In this document: positions 18,156 through 28,273 of the stretch, in pieces
How positions within the stretch are numbered: position 1 is the first letter of the stretch
Layout: every line of letters starts with the position of its first letter
Assembly: GCF_000262755.1 (NCBI RefSeq)
Contig: NZ_AFEU01000003.1
Coordinates: forward strand, 806,001 to 870,000
DNA from: Bacillus methanolicus PB1
GTDB taxonomy: Bacteria; Bacillota; Bacilli; Bacillales; Cytobacillaceae
DNA length: 64,000 nt
Direction of reading: 5' to 3'
Program-made: the position numbers and the translations under genes
Notes under the pieces: generated by a model
What the model saw: only the letters and a program-made list of their open reading frames with translations
Told to the model about the DNA's origin: nothing
Databases searched by the model: none

Positions 18156-19040
18156 CTAATAACTCCATTTTTTTAAGAATTGCTCAGCCGACTTCCGTCC
18201 AAGCGACAGCAATGCTTGTTTGTCTTCTTCTGTTAATGTGAATTCGGTAGCCATAAATCTTTCGGTTGGAATAAAGATAATATTTTTTTCGTGTTTTCTT
18301 GAGATATACCGTGCATCGTGGGCATCTTTCATCGTTTCAAAAAGTGCTTCAAATAAATGGAAAGCATTTGAAATTTTGTTTTTCGGACGTTCATACGTAT
18401 TGCGGCTGAGCTTTATCCCAAGAACAGGCCTGACTTTCTGTACATGTTCTTTATCAAACAGCCACATTGGAAAGTTGCTTAATACTCCTCCGTCAACGAT
18501 AATGTTTGTCTCGGAATGCGTTCTCAGCTTAACCGGTTCAAAGAAAAACGGAAGGCTGCAGCTCATTCGGATTGCTTTGGCAATCGGAAAAGATTCTTGG
18601 ATTATTCCATATTTTTCTAAATCATCAGGGAGTACGAGCAATCGGCCGTTTGATAAATCGGAAGCAATGACTCGCAAAGATTTTGGCGGCAGATCTGCAA
18701 ATGTTCTTAATCCTTTTGCTGCTAATTTCTCTTGCAGCCATTTTTCAAGTGCATTTCCCTTATATAAACCAAGGCTCCAATAAAAAAACAGCCACTTTGC
18801 AATTGGAAATGGTATGAACGACGTTCGCGGATCCATAAAAGTTTGTAAATCAAGCTCATCGAGCAGATGATAAATTTCTTCACTTGTATATCCTGCGATG
18901 ACTAAGGCAGCGACAATCGATCCAGCACTTGTTCCAGCAACGCGTTTAAATCGAAACCCTCTTTTTTCCACTTCTTCAATAGCACCAATTAAGGCAAACC
19001 CTTTAATGCCTCCTCCTGAAAAAACGCCGTCTATAAACAT
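18156..19040 (-). CDS. yqhO: Patatin-like phospholipase YqhO
   Basis: A 294-residue patatin-family lipid acyl hydrolase. Near the N-terminus are the oxyanion loop GGGIKG and the nucleophile elbow GTSAGS; the dyad aspartate is in IVDGGVLSNFP. The ATG at 19040 gives MFIDGVFSGGG, with ACAGGAG 7 nt upstream. The frame is open for 45 more codons upstream, but that extension lacks a ribosome binding site and family similarity. No signal peptide. The natural substrate is not known. Confidence 0.92.
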   Translation of the reverse strand: MFIDGVFSGGGIKGFALIGAIEEVEKRGFRFKRVAGTSAGSIVAALVIAGYTSEEIYHLLDELDLQTFMDPRTSFIPFPIAKWLFFYWSLGLYKGNALEKWLQEKLAAKGLRTFADLPPKSLRVIASDLSNGRLLVLPDDLEKYGIIQESFPIAKAIRMSCSLPFFFEPVKLRTHSETNIIVDGGVLSNFPMWLFDKEHVQKVRPVLGIKLSRNTYERPKNKISNAFHLFEALFETMKDAHDARYISRKHEKNIIFIPTERFMATEFTLTEEDKQALLSLGRKSAEQFLKKWSY

Positions 19041-19287
19041 GTGCGCCACTCCTGTCGATGTAGTCACTTGATACATCTTTAAGCAAACGTACGTGAAAAT
19101 AGTACGGCGGACAAGTAAAAAAAGTTCTAAAATATTGAACCTCTGCTTACTGGAAAATATTATACCCAAGAACAACGTGAAGATTAACGGAAGATGGAAA
19201 GATCATTTACACTTCGCTATCGTGAATCCAAATGATTAGAAATAACAAGGACGCCCCGATTTTCCTATACTTTGTTACATAAATGAG

Positions 19288-19321
19288 CAAAAAAAGAGGA
19301 TGGATATTTTTTCCATCCCTC
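19288..19321 (-). terminator. Terminator of nrdJ
   Basis: On the minus strand AGGGATGGA / TCCATCCT forms an 8-bp stem with a 7-nt loop (19297-19320) and is followed by CTTTTTTTGC. The rest of 19041-19295 shows no gene. Confidence 0.85.
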
Positions 19322-19334
19322 ATTCACGTGTTAA

Positions 19335-21896
19335 TTATAATCCGCACTTTAATTGGGCGCTACAATTTGTGCAAGTATTGCAGCCGCCGATTTCTTTGAC
19401 AGTTCCTTTGCGGCAGACAGGACATATATTGCCGACCTCAGAGCCAATCGTTACATCGGTCGAGCGAAGTTCGTTGATGGTTTCAACTAGAACTACATGC
19501 TGCTTTTGCTTTTCTTCCTTTTGTTCCTCTTGTTCTTCAAAACTGTTTTCTTCTGCTTTTAACGTCAGCACCTGTGAATCGCGAGAACCGTCTACATAGA
19601 CAGTACCGCCTTTAGCACCTCCACGGTACAAACGCTCATAAACTTTTTCAACTTGCTCCACAGTGTAGCCCTTCGGTGCATTGACTGTTTTACTGATCGA
19701 GCTGTCAACCCAGCGCTGGATAACACATTGTACATCAGCGTGTGCTTCAGGAGACAACTCCATTGCTGTTACAAACCAATGCGGCAGATTGTTTTCATCT
19801 GCTTCCGGATGTTGATCCAAATATTCTTGAACGATATCGGCTTTCACTTCAATAAATTTGCCGAGGCGTCCGCTTCGGTAGTAAGAAAAGGAAAAATATG
19901 GTTCAAGTCCTGTAGAGACCCCAACCATTGTACCAGTGGATCCCGTGGGAGCAACAGTTAGTAAATGTGAATTCCGGATTCCGTTTTCCAAAATTGCTTG
20001 TCGTATATCTTCAGGCATTTTTTTCATATATCCTGTATTGATGAAAGCTTCGCGTAAACGTTTTGTCACTTCTTCTGTTTCACCTACTAAATAAGGGAAG
20101 CTTCCTTTTTCTTTCGCTAGTTCTATAGAAGCGCGGTAAGCGGTCGTAGCGATCGTTTCAAATACTTTGTCAACTAACTTGTTGCCTTCTTCTGAGCCGT
20201 ATTCTGTTTCACAATAAATGAGTAGATCGTGAAGGCCCATTACGCCAAGGCCGATACGGCGTTCTCCTAAAGCTTGCTTTTTATTTTCTTCAAGGAAATA
20301 TGGAGTCGCATCAATAACGTTATCCTGCATGCGGACGCCAATTTCGACTGTGCGTTTTAATTTTTCAAAGTTAACAGTTTTATTTTCTTTGTCAGCCATT
20401 TCTGCAAGGTTAACGGCTGCAAGGTTGCAGACACTGTATGGTGCAAGTGGTTGTTCGCCGCATGGGTTCGTTGCAACAACTTTCTGTCCGTAAGCTTGAG
20501 CATTAGTCATGTCATTTGCGTTGTCAATGAAAAAGATTCCCGGCTCGGCGGAATATGTTGCACAAATGTTGATTAAGTTCCAGAGCTCTTTCGCTCTGAT
20601 TTTCTTGTAAGTGCGAACTTTATGGCCGAGTTTTTCCCACTCGCGCACATCTCCAACTTTGTGCCACTCTTCGTTATAAATTTTCATTTCTTCTTCATCA
20701 TAGCTTTCAACATCCGGGAAGCGAAGTTCGTATTCGCTGTCATTTTCAACGGCTTCCATAAATTCTTTTGTTAAACAAACTGAGATATTTGCCCCGGTTA
20801 AAAATTCAGGGTTATGAACAGTATAAGTTCCGCCTGTTCTTAATTTTTCTTCTGCATCTTTAATAATTTTCTCGCTGAATCCGCCATAACCAGGAATGTG
20901 TTTGTAATTAACAATACCCTGGTACATTTGTTTTTCTTGCTCCGTTAAAGGCGTAAATTTTAGCTTGTCCTTTGCAAGCTTCTTGATCGTTTCATCATTT
21001 GTGTTTTCAATTAAAAAGCGTAAAATGCGTGGGTTTTGCATTTTCGAAATAATAAATTCAATAATGTCAGGATGCCAGTCCGCTAGCATGATCATTTGCG
21101 CTCCTCTTCTGGATCCACCTTGCTCTACAAGGTGTGTTAGTTTCGCAATGTCATCTAGCCAAGAAACGGAACCTGACGATTTTCCGTTTACGCCTCTTGC
21201 CAAAGTATTGCGAGGTCTAAGCGTTGAACCGTTCGTGCCGACTCCGCCGCCGCGGCTCATGATTTCCATGACCTGCTTGCGATGTTCAGAAATTCCTTCG
21301 CGAGAGTCCTGAACAAACGGCATTACATAGCAGTTGAAATACGTGACATCTGTTCCTGAACCGGCTCCGTATAATACACGGCCAGCAGGTATGAAGTTTA
21401 AATTCACTAGTTCATTGTAAAACTTTTCAAACCATTCCTTGCGCTTTTCTTCCGTTTTTTCTACAGCCGCCAAGCCTGTTGCGTTGCGTTTCGCAATTTG
21501 TTCATAAAAAATTTCAAGCGGTTTCTCAATCACATCCAAAGATCTGATAATAACTCCTGTACTTGCTTCTTCCGGATCATCAAGAACACCTCTGAACTCT
21601 TCTTCCACCAACACTTTAGCTGATTTGTTCTCCCAATCAATTTCAAGAATGTATCCTAATCCACGGGCCGGAAATTTTGGATCTTCTTTGATGGTAAGTA
21701 CGACAAAGTCTCCGTTCGTTAACGTGATTTTCTCCGTATCCTTGAACGTATAACGATCAAGCATGACTAAACGGGAGACCCCTTTGTGAGTGATTTTCAT
21801 ATCAGGGGTAATTGGGTGCACTTGAGGAAAAAGTCCTATGTCCTTGTTTAATCGCTCAATGTTAATATTCATTTTTTGTCCTAACGCAACAGACAT
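19335..21896 (-). CDS. nrdJ: Adenosylcobalamin-dependent (class II) ribonucleoside-diphosphate reductase
   Basis: NrdJ reduces ribonucleotides to deoxyribonucleotides using a B12-derived radical, independent of oxygen. It has 853 residues. The ten-stranded barrel landmarks are visible: NCYVMPFVQDSREG, SRGGGVGTNGSTLRPRN, the active-site NPCGEQPLAPYSVCNLA with the radical-site Cys and Glu, and APTGSTGTM. A C-terminal Cys-rich tail follows (CPVCRKGT...CNTCTNCSAQLKCG). The ATG at 21896 has GGAG 8 nt upstream; GTG 21902 is too close. It sits where B. subtilis has mntR, which suggests replacement. Two NrdR boxes lie upstream. Confidence 0.96.
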   Translation of the reverse strand: MSVALGQKMNINIERLNKDIGLFPQVHPITPDMKITHKGVSRLVMLDRYTFKDTEKITLTNGDFVVLTIKEDPKFPARGLGYILEIDWENKSAKVLVEEEFRGVLDDPEEASTGVIIRSLDVIEKPLEIFYEQIAKRNATGLAAVEKTEEKRKEWFEKFYNELVNLNFIPAGRVLYGAGSGTDVTYFNCYVMPFVQDSREGISEHRKQVMEIMSRGGGVGTNGSTLRPRNTLARGVNGKSSGSVSWLDDIAKLTHLVEQGGSRRGAQMIMLADWHPDIIEFIISKMQNPRILRFLIENTNDETIKKLAKDKLKFTPLTEQEKQMYQGIVNYKHIPGYGGFSEKIIKDAEEKLRTGGTYTVHNPEFLTGANISVCLTKEFMEAVENDSEYELRFPDVESYDEEEMKIYNEEWHKVGDVREWEKLGHKVRTYKKIRAKELWNLINICATYSAEPGIFFIDNANDMTNAQAYGQKVVATNPCGEQPLAPYSVCNLAAVNLAEMADKENKTVNFEKLKRTVEIGVRMQDNVIDATPYFLEENKKQALGERRIGLGVMGLHDLLIYCETEYGSEEGNKLVDKVFETIATTAYRASIELAKEKGSFPYLVGETEEVTKRLREAFINTGYMKKMPEDIRQAILENGIRNSHLLTVAPTGSTGTMVGVSTGLEPYFSFSYYRSGRLGKFIEVKADIVQEYLDQHPEADENNLPHWFVTAMELSPEAHADVQCVIQRWVDSSISKTVNAPKGYTVEQVEKVYERLYRGGAKGGTVYVDGSRDSQVLTLKAEENSFEEQEEQKEEKQKQHVVLVETINELRSTDVTIGSEVGNICPVCRKGTVKEIGGCNTCTNCSAQLKCGL

Positions 21897-22017
21897 GATC
21901 ACAACTCCTTCAAACTAATTTCTAGACTTCTTTTTTGTTTTTCGATTCAAATAGAATGCTGTGTTGATTCTAGTTATGTTATCGAATTACCCTTAAGTTA
22001 CCACTTCAAACACAAAA

Positions 22018-22077
22018 AATCAATATATAGTATGAAAAATATTTTAGATACTACTATATATTGTGTTTTAGTCAAAT
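22018..22077 (-). promoter_or_regulatory. Two NrdR boxes overlapping a promoter of nrdJ
   Basis: Two near-consensus NrdR sites (pattern ACACWATATATWGTGT) lie at 22018-22033 (AATCAATATATAGTAT) and 22051-22066 (CTACTATATATTGTGT), 33 bp centre to centre, about three helical turns. On the minus strand TTGACT (22072-22077) and a TAGTAT-like -10 overlap them. NrdR represses ribonucleotide reductase genes when dATP is high. No cobalamin riboswitch is recognisable in the 356-bp gap (21897-22252). Confidence 0.78.
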
Positions 22078-22252
22078 AATTCTCATTTTGTCAAAAATAA
22101 AAATAACTAGAAAAACGAGATTAAGAGAGTTAATAAACGATTTTCGTCATTTAATGATTCATTTTAACAAATTTCGAAGGTTGCAATTTCGGCTAACAGG
22201 AAAAAATCTTTTTGACAAATATTATGTAAAAAAACAGCCAAAGTCTCTTTTT

Positions 22253-23089
22253 TCATCTTCTAAAATTCCATTCATCATTCTCGTACCGCTCTTTTGCGAT
22301 TTTTTGTACGTATTCAAGCTCTTTTTGTGTCAGTTCATATGGCTCCAACTCAATGTTAAGCCCCTCGCTGAACCCTTTTCGGAAGGCTTCTTTTGCTTCT
22401 TCCAGCGTAATTTTCCTGCTACTTATGTCGTTAATGGCAACAGCTTTATCTTTAAACGCTTTTTGCATCCTTTCTTTTACTCGTTCATTTGGATACTTAA
22501 ATAAGCTGAACAGCTTATCCTCATCAAGATCAAGCAATATCGAACCATGCTGGAGAATGACACCCTTTTGCCTTGTCTGCGCACTTCCGGCTACTTTTCT
22601 TCCTTCAACCACAAGCTCATACCAGCTTGGCGCGTCAAAGCAAACAGAAGATCTCGGTTTTTTTAATGATTCTTTTTCATCTGCCGTTTTTGGTACAGCA
22701 AAATAAGCTTCAAGCCCTAAATGATGGAACCCTTTTAAAATTCCTTCAGAAATGACCCGATATGCTTCAATGACCGTTTTCGGCATTTCCGGATGATCTT
22801 CAGAAACGATCACACTGTAGGTTAACTCATGCTCATGAAGAACTCCTCTGCCGCCGGTAGGCCTTCTGACAAAGCCAAGATTGTGCTTTTTAACTGCATT
22901 TAAATCAATCTCTTTTTCAACCTTTTGAAAATAACCGATTGATAATGTTGGAGGATTCCATCCATAAAATCTGATCACCGGAGGAATCTTCCCTTCACTG
23001 TGCCATTGAAGAAGAGCCTCGTCCAAGGCCATATTAAAAGACGGTGATCCGTTGCCTGTATCAATAAAACGCCATACTTCTTTACTCAT
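22253..23089 (-). CDS. lipM: Octanoyl-[GcvH]:protein octanoyltransferase LipM
   Basis: LipM moves octanoate from acyl carrier protein to GcvH as the first committed step of lipoate assembly. It has 278 residues. The family motifs are [18 protein letters not shown] near residue 76 and [19 protein letters not shown], in which the catalytic cysteine is residue 150, the same number as in B. subtilis Lip[12 protein letters not shown] also fits. The ATG at 23089 follows AGAGGG by 6 nt. Proximity to the glycine cleavage genes suits lipoylation of the H protein. Confidence 0.95.
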   Translation of the reverse strand: MSKEVWRFIDTGNGSPSFNMALDEALLQWHSEGKIPPVIRFYGWNPPTLSIGYFQKVEKEIDLNAVKKHNLGFVRRPTGGRGVLHEHELTYSVIVSEDHPEMPKTVIEAYRVISEGILKGFHHLGLEAYFAVPKTADEKESLKKPRSSVCFDAPSWYELVVEGRKVAGSAQTRQKGVILQHGSILLDLDEDKLFSLFKYPNERVKERMQKAFKDKAVAINDISSRKITLEEAKEAFRKGFSEGLNIELEPYELTQKELEYVQKIAKERYENDEWNFRR

Positions 23090-23269
23090 ATGCAACCCTC
23101 TTTGAAAAGTATTATTGCTTCCTTTTTAGTCTATCAAAATTCTTCCTTTAAACAAACACACTTGCCTGTTATAAGTTCGCAAAGATTTTTCGCCGATTTT
23201 CTTTACTCAATAGAGCAGTGGCTTATATAATTAAGATTGGCTTAGCATAGTGAAAGGAGCAAAAAAGGA

Positions 23270-23650
23270 TTGTATACGCTATTTTTTATTTTTATCATGG
23301 CCGGTTCTATCATTGTTTACTCAATTATTATGTGGCTTTATCAGCGAAAAATTGTTAAAGCGTTAACAGAAGAGGAGTTCCGCCAAGGGTATCGCAAGGC
23401 ACAGCTTATTGATGTACGGGAACCGAATGAGTTTGAGGCTGGACATATTCTTGGTGCAAGAAATATTCCGCTTTCACAGATGAAAATGAGACTGAAGGAA
23501 ATCCGTCCGGACAAGCCTGTTTATTTATATTGCCAAAACGCCATCCGCAGCGGCCGGGCTGCACAAATTTTGCATCGGAAAGGCTATAAAGATTTATACC
23601 ATCTTCAAGGCGGATTCAAAAATTGGTCCGGCAAGATTAAAACAAAATAA
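23270..23650 (+). CDS. yqhL: Membrane-anchored rhodanese-like protein YqhL
   Basis: A 126-residue protein with an N-terminal transmembrane helix (residues 3-24) and one rhodanese domain: LIDVREPNEFEAGHILGARNIP and the active-site loop CQNAIRSGRAA with Cys88. The TTG start at 23270 has GAAAGGAG upstream. It probably carries out sulfur transfer at the inner face of the membrane, but the partner is unknown. It is convergent with gcvPB. Confidence 0.92.
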   Translation: MYTLFFIFIMAGSIIVYSIIMWLYQRKIVKALTEEEFRQGYRKAQLIDVREPNEFEAGHILGARNIPLSQMKMRLKEIRPDKPVYLYCQNAIRSGRAAQILHRKGYKDLYHLQGGFKNWSGKIKTK

Positions 23651-23664
23651 TTGAGTTTAAGGAA

Positions 23665-23688
23665 ACCGGGCTTAGCCCGGTCTTTTTG
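23665..23688 (+). terminator. Terminator of yqhL
   Basis: ACCGGGC TTA GCCCGGT is a perfect 7-bp stem with a 3-nt loop, followed by TCTTTTTGC. Confidence 0.88.
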
Positions 23689-23730
23689 CTTTAATTCAAC
23701 AGGTAGAGTTTACTTTGATCCCGTTATTGC

Positions 23731-23793
23731 CTCCACGAACGGGAGTAAACTCTCCTCGAATGGGAGTAAATCCCCCTTGAACGGGAGTAAAGG
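23731..23793. repeat. Three tandem 21-bp repeats
   Basis: GGGAGTAAA occurs at 23741, 23762 and 23783, exactly 21 bp apart, inside units of the form CTCC-CGAACGGGAGTAAA. The units lie between the yqhL and gcvPB terminators. A period of 21 keeps frames open on both strands, but no start signal or family match supports coding. Confidence 0.8.
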
Positions 23794-23812
23794 CTACCCA
23801 CGTCGTAACCGA

Positions 23813-23842
23813 CAAAAAAAGCATGGTTCCAGAAACCATGCC
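23813..23842 (-). terminator. Terminator of the gcvT-gcvPA-gcvPB operon
   Basis: On the minus strand GCATGGTTTC/GGAACCATGC forms a stem (23821-23841) followed by TTTTTTTG. Confidence 0.88.
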
Positions 23843-23853
23843 TTATTTGTACG

Positions 23854-25317
23854 TTATGCTTGTTTTTCATACCGTAAAACAGGTTTGCGGGCAGCCAATG
23901 CTTCATCTAGCCGGCCGACGACCGTTGTGTGCGGCGCTTCTTGTACAATTTCCGGATTTTCTTCCGCTTCTTTTGCGATCTGAATCATTGCATCGATAAA
24001 CGCATCGAGCGTTTCTTTTGATTCGGTTTCAGTCGGCTCAATCATGATGCACTCTTCCACGTTTAACGGGAAGTAAATGGTCGGCGGATGATAGCCGAAA
24101 TCAAGCAGGCGCTTCGCAATGTCAAGGGTGCGTACGCCAAGTTTCTTTTGGCGCTTTCCGCTTAATACGAATTCATGTTTGCAATGTCTATCAAACGGCA
24201 AATCATAATATTCCGCGAGTCTTCTCATCATATAGTTAGCGTTTAACACGGCATATTCGGTAACAGCTTTTAAGCCGTCCGGCCCCATTGAACGGATGTA
24301 CGTATAGGCACGGACATTGATCCCAAAATTCCCATAAAATGGTTTTACGCGGCCGATCGATTGCGGACGGTCATAATCAAGGACATATTCCTCATCGCGC
24401 TTTGTTACAACAGGTTTTGGAAGAAACGGAATTAAATCCGCTTTCACGCCAACAGGACCTGAACCCGGACCGCCTCCTCCGTGCGGGCCTGTAAAGGTTT
24501 TATGAAGGTTTAAATGAACAACGTCAAATCCCATGTCCCCGGGGCGTGCTTTTGCTAAAACGGCATTCAAGTTCGCACCGTCGTAGTATAACTTTCCGCC
24601 TGCGTTATGGACAATTTCCGCCATTTCTAAAATATTTTCTTCAAATAAACCGAGTGTATTTGGGTTTGTCAGCATGAGAGCAGCTGTATCTTCACCGACA
24701 ACACGTCTTAAATCATCCAAATCAACAAGTCCGTTTTCATTCGATTTGACGGTAATCGTTTCAAACCCGGCAACAGTAGCAGATGCAGGATTTGTTCCAT
24801 GGGCGGAGTCAGGAACGATAACTTTTGTCCGTTTTGTATCCCCGTTTGCTTCATGGTACGCCCGGATCATCATCAGCCCTGTCCATTCCCCATGAGCGCC
24901 TGCGGCCGGCTGAAGCGTTACTTCATCCATCCCGGTAATCTCTTTTAAATGCTGCTGCAGGTCATACATTAATTCTAACGCGCCTTGGACGGAGCTTTCG
25001 CCCTGAAGCGGGTGAATGTGTGCAAAACCATTAAAGCGGGCAACGTTTTCGTTGATTTTCGGATTGTATTTCATCGTACAAGATCCAAGCGGATAAAAAC
25101 CGGAATCTACCCCGTGATTACGCTTTGATAAGGCTGTATAATGGCGCATAATATCCAGCTCGGAAACTTCCGGCAGATCAGGCTCTTCTTCCCGCAAATA
25201 TCCGTCCGGCAGAAGATTGTTTACATCGATTTCCGGAACATCCATTTCCGGAAGACTGTATCCAATGCGGCCCGGCGTGCTAAGTTCAAAAATCAGCGGT
25301 TGATCTTGTTTATGCAT
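23854..25317 (-). CDS. gcvPB: Glycine dehydrogenase (decarboxylating) subunit 2
   Basis: The PLP-binding half of the P protein of the glycine cleavage system, 487 residues. It decarboxylates glycine and passes the aminomethyl group to lipoyl-GcvH. The PLP lysine is Lys273 in [37 protein letters not shown] and YYDGANLNA are also typical. The start overlaps the end of gcvPA by 8 bp. It is the last gene of the riboswitch-controlled operon. Confidence 0.98.
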   Translation of the reverse strand: MHKQDQPLIFELSTPGRIGYSLPEMDVPEIDVNNLLPDGYLREEEPDLPEVSELDIMRHYTALSKRNHGVDSGFYPLGSCTMKYNPKINENVARFNGFAHIHPLQGESSVQGALELMYDLQQHLKEITGMDEVTLQPAAGAHGEWTGLMMIRAYHEANGDTKRTKVIVPDSAHGTNPASATVAGFETITVKSNENGLVDLDDLRRVVGEDTAALMLTNPNTLGLFEENILEMAEIVHNAGGKLYYDGANLNAVLAKARPGDMGFDVVHLNLHKTFTGPHGGGGPGSGPVGVKADLIPFLPKPVVTKRDEEYVLDYDRPQSIGRVKPFYGNFGINVRAYTYIRSMGPDGLKAVTEYAVLNANYMMRRLAEYYDLPFDRHCKHEFVLSGKRQKKLGVRTLDIAKRLLDFGYHPPTIYFPLNVEECIMIEPTETESKETLDAFIDAMIQIAKEAEENPEIVQEAPHTTVVGRLDEALAARKPVLRYEKQA

Positions 25318-26656
25318 GGAAATCCCCCAATTCTTTCACGAAAGTATCAATCTCTTCTTTTGTTCTTAATTCCGTTACGGCGACTAACATGTGATTTTCC
25401 AGATCTGAAAAATCACCCCCGAGATCATATCCGCCAATAAAACCCTTCTGTAAAAGAGCCTTGTTTATCTCTTTCACAGGCTTATTCATCTTCACGATGA
25501 ATTCATTAAAAGCAGGACCTTCAAAAACGATCTCAAAACCGTTTTCTTTGAGTACGTTTTTCGCATAAAATGCCTTTTGCATATTGGCTATCGCCATCTC
25601 TTTTACGCCTTTTTTTCCTAAAGCCGTCATGGCAACAGAAGCTGCAAGTGCATTTAGGGCCTGATTGGAACATATGTTGGAGGTCGCTTTATCGCGTCGG
25701 ATATGTTGTTCCCGTGCTTGTAAAGTCAAAACAAATCCGCGGCGCCCTTCCTCATCCACTGTTTGGCCGACAAGACGGCCAGGCAATTTTCGCATCAGTT
25801 TGCTCGTAACAGCAAAGTAACCGCAATGAGGACCGCCAAATGATGTTGGGATTCCAAACGGCTGGGCATCACCGACAACAATATCGGCTCCGAATTTCCC
25901 CGGAGGCGTTAACACACCAAGTGCCAGCGGATTGCTTGATACGACAAACATCGCTTTTTGGCCATGAGCGATTTCCTCCATCTCTTTTAAAAGTTCGATC
26001 CGGCCGAAGAAATTTGGATACTGTACAATGACAGCCGCCACTTCATCAGTCACCATATTTTTTAGCTGCTCTAAATCTGTGATCCCGTCTTTATATGGGA
26101 CTTCCACTACCTCGATATATTGTCCCTTCGCATATGTCTTTACAACTTCTTTTGCTTCCGGATGAACGGCTGCGGAAATAACTACTTTCTTTCTCCTTGT
26201 TTGACCTGCGCTTAACATGGCAGCTTCCGCCAGAGCTGTTGCGCCGTCATACATGGAGGAATTGGCTACTTCCATTCCTGTTAACTCGCAAATCATTGTT
26301 TGGAATTCAAAAATGGCCTGAAGTTCACCCTGCGAAATTTCCGGCTGATACGGGGTATATGCAGTATAAAATTCTGAACGGGAAAGAACATGGTCTACAA
26401 TGACCGGCATGTAATGATCATAAACACCTGCTCCGAGAAATGAAGTATTTTTCTTTAAATCTGCATTTTTCTCAGCTAAAGAAGCTAATTCTTTCATTAG
26501 AGATGTTTCAGACTTTGCCGGTTTAATGTTATAGTCGCCCTTAAAGCGGACTTTTTCCGGTATATCGCTGAACAGATCATCTACAGAAGAAACGCCGACT
26601 GTTTCCAACATTGCCTTTTTGTCCTGTTCTGTCATCGGTAAATAGCGATGCTTCAT
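25310..26656 (-). CDS. gcvPA: Glycine dehydrogenase (decarboxylating) subunit 1
   Basis: The N-terminal half of the split P protein, 448 residues, forming a heterodimer with GcvPB. Family signatures include [15 protein letters not shown] at the start, [39 protein letters not shown] and [15 protein letters not shown] (given as landmarks). It lacks the PLP lysine, as expected for this subunit. It lies 3 bp after gcvT. Confidence 0.98.
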   Translation of the reverse strand: MKHRYLPMTEQDKKAMLETVGVSSVDDLFSDIPEKVRFKGDYNIKPAKSETSLMKELASLAEKNADLKKNTSFLGAGVYDHYMPVIVDHVLSRSEFYTAYTPYQPEISQGELQAIFEFQTMICELTGMEVANSSMYDGATALAEAAMLSAGQTRRKKVVISAAVHPEAKEVVKTYAKGQYIEVVEVPYKDGITDLEQLKNMVTDEVAAVIVQYPNFFGRIELLKEMEEIAHGQKAMFVVSSNPLALGVLTPPGKFGADIVVGDAQPFGIPTSFGGPHCGYFAVTSKLMRKLPGRLVGQTVDEEGRRGFVLTLQAREQHIRRDKATSNICSNQALNALAASVAMTALGKKGVKEMAIANMQKAFYAKNVLKENGFEIVFEGPAFNEFIVKMNKPVKEINKALLQKGFIGGYDLGGDFSDLENHMLVAVTELRTKEEIDTFVKELGDFHA

Positions 26657-26659
26657 CGT

Positions 26660-27784
26660 TTACTTTCCTCCCTGTTGTTTCTCTCTTTTATAAAATGGTA
26701 TAGGCGAAATAACTGCTTTTAGACGCTTGCCGCGGATTTCAATTTCAACTTCATTTCCCAGTTCTGCTTCTTCCGCTTTTATTAAAGCTAGGCCGATATT
26801 TTTCTTTAAGGTCGGAGATTGTGTACCGGTCGTAATTTCTCCGATTTTTACATCTCCTTTATATACCGGATAACCGTGGCGCGGAATCCCCCTGTCGATC
26901 ATTTCGACGCCGACAAGCTTTCTCGGCACTCCGTTTTCTTTTTGCTGTTTTAAAGCTTCTTTGCCGATAAAATCAGTTTCTTTCGAAAGTTTCACGGCAA
27001 AACCGATACCGGCTTCAAGCGGGCTTATCTCAGGGGAAAGCTCCTGCCCGTATAGTGCAAGATTTGCTTCAAAGCGCAGCGTATCGCGTGCTCCTAGTCC
27101 GCATGGCAATACACCGAATTCCCTTCCTGCCTCTAAAATTTCTTTCCAAAGAACAGGTGCATCACTTGCATCACAATAAATTTCAAATCCGTCTTCACCA
27201 GTATATCCCGTTCTTGATACAAGCGCTTTTTTTCCATTTATGTTCACATCATACCGGAATTTAAAAAAGCCTATTTCGTTAAGATTTGTTTCCGGTATAA
27301 GCTTTTGAAGCACTTCTTCTGCAAGCGGGCCTTGAAAAGCCAATTGAGCCATTTGTTCAGACAAATTATTCATTTCAACATTTTCATCTAAATGCCTTTT
27401 GAGCCACTCGAAGTCCTTTTCGATATTCGCAGCATTGACAACAAGCAGATAGTGGCCATCTTCCAGCTTATAAACGAGAAGGTCGTCAACAGTGCCGCCG
27501 TTTTCATAGCACATCGCCGAATATTGAGCTCCTCCCGTTTTTATTTTGGAAACATCATTCGTTAACATTTTTTGTAAAAACTCAAGAGTTCCTGTCCCTT
27601 TTACTTCAATTTCTCCCATGTGAGAAACGTCGAATAACCCTGCCTTTGTCCGGACTGCTTCGTGTTCCTCTTTAATGCTTGAGAATTGGACAGGCAATTC
27701 CCAGCCGCCAAAATCAATCGTCTTGGCACCATATTCCTTGTAAATCTCAAATAACGGTGTACGCTTAAGCTCAGACATTTTCAT
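26660..27784 (-). CDS. gcvT: Aminomethyltransferase (glycine cleavage T protein)
   Basis: Transfers the methylene group from aminomethyl-lipoyl-GcvH to tetrahydrofolate and releases ammonia. At 374 residues it contains [20 protein letters not shown], the catalytic Asp region [26 protein letters not shown] and [15 protein letters not shown]. Two ATGs (27784 and 27778) are possible; GGAGG suits the first and AAGGGG the second. It is the first gene after the tandem glycine riboswitch, so the operon is likely switched on by glycine. Confidence 0.97.
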   Translation of the reverse strand: MKMSELKRTPLFEIYKEYGAKTIDFGGWELPVQFSSIKEEHEAVRTKAGLFDVSHMGEIEVKGTGTLEFLQKMLTNDVSKIKTGGAQYSAMCYENGGTVDDLLVYKLEDGHYLLVVNAANIEKDFEWLKRHLDENVEMNNLSEQMAQLAFQGPLAEEVLQKLIPETNLNEIGFFKFRYDVNINGKKALVSRTGYTGEDGFEIYCDASDAPVLWKEILEAGREFGVLPCGLGARDTLRFEANLALYGQELSPEISPLEAGIGFAVKLSKETDFIGKEALKQQKENGVPRKLVGVEMIDRGIPRHGYPVYKGDVKIGEITTGTQSPTLKKNIGLALIKAEEAELGNEVEIEIRGKRLKAVISPIPFYKREKQQGGK

Positions 27785-27888
27785 CCCCCTTCATCCTCCA
27801 ACTGAATATTAGTTTACCCATAATTTGACTCAATAGGAAAAATGCAAACACCTAGGTCACCTCCGCCAAGCGAAGGATCTAAACAAAC

Positions 27889-27936
27889 AAAAAAGGACAG
27901 AAAAACCCCTCAAAATATGAGAAGGTCTCTGTCCTT
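27889..27936 (-). terminator. Riboswitch-controlled terminator before gcvT
   Basis: On the minus strand AAGGACAGA (27928-27936) pairs with TCTGTCCTT (27893-27901) across a loop with its own CCTTCTCA/TGAGGGG pairing, followed by TTTTTTG. The 5-prime arm lies at the base of the second glycine aptamer, so glycine binding should compete with terminator formation. Confidence 0.8.
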
Positions 27937-28093
27937 GCACCTGAAAGTTTACCATAGCGGCTTTCCTCTTTGGTGGCTCCAAATACGATGGAGCACTCTC
28001 CAGAGCAGCGTCAGACAAGAGTTCTTTTGCCTGAGAGATTCACAAAGCTTTGCTTGCTCCTTCGGCGCTACAAATGTAGTCTCTCCCCTTGTC
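27927..28093 (-). ncRNA. Tandem glycine riboswitch
   Basis: The leader of gcvT holds two consecutive glycine aptamers. Aptamer 1 starts near GGGGAGAGAC (28079-28088) and contains GCGCCGAAGGAGCAA and CTCTCAGGCAAAAGAAC. Aptamer 2 starts with CTCTGGAGAG and contains CCACCAAAGAGG and TTTCAGGTGCAAGGACAGAG. Their order and spacing match the cooperative gcvT riboswitches of Bacillus. The remainder of the 489-bp gap (27785-28273) holds the terminator and the yqhH promoter. Confidence 0.95.
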
Positions 28094-28151
28094 GTCATTC
28101 GCATCTATAAATTTTTTCCATTATGGTTATACTAATCTTTACGGATACTGC

Positions 28152-28181
28152 TTGGCTTACATTTCTTAATGATTTTATAAT
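28152..28181 (+). promoter_or_regulatory. Candidate sigma-A promoter of yqhH-yqhG
   Basis: TTGGCT (28152-28157), an 18-bp spacer and a perfect TATAAT (28176-28181), about 90 bp before the yqhH start. Confidence 0.6.
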
Positions 28182-28273
28182 GTGCAAAATTCTAAACTTT
28201 CAAAGCTAATATCATCCTACCATTAAAGAGCCTGGTTAGGCAATAACATTTTCTATGAAAGGAGCTGTTTGTC

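Noticed and set aside
23651-23983. Long open frame through the 21-bp repeats
   Set aside because: It starts without a ribosome binding site, crosses two terminators and enters gcvPB antisense; openness comes from the repeat period.
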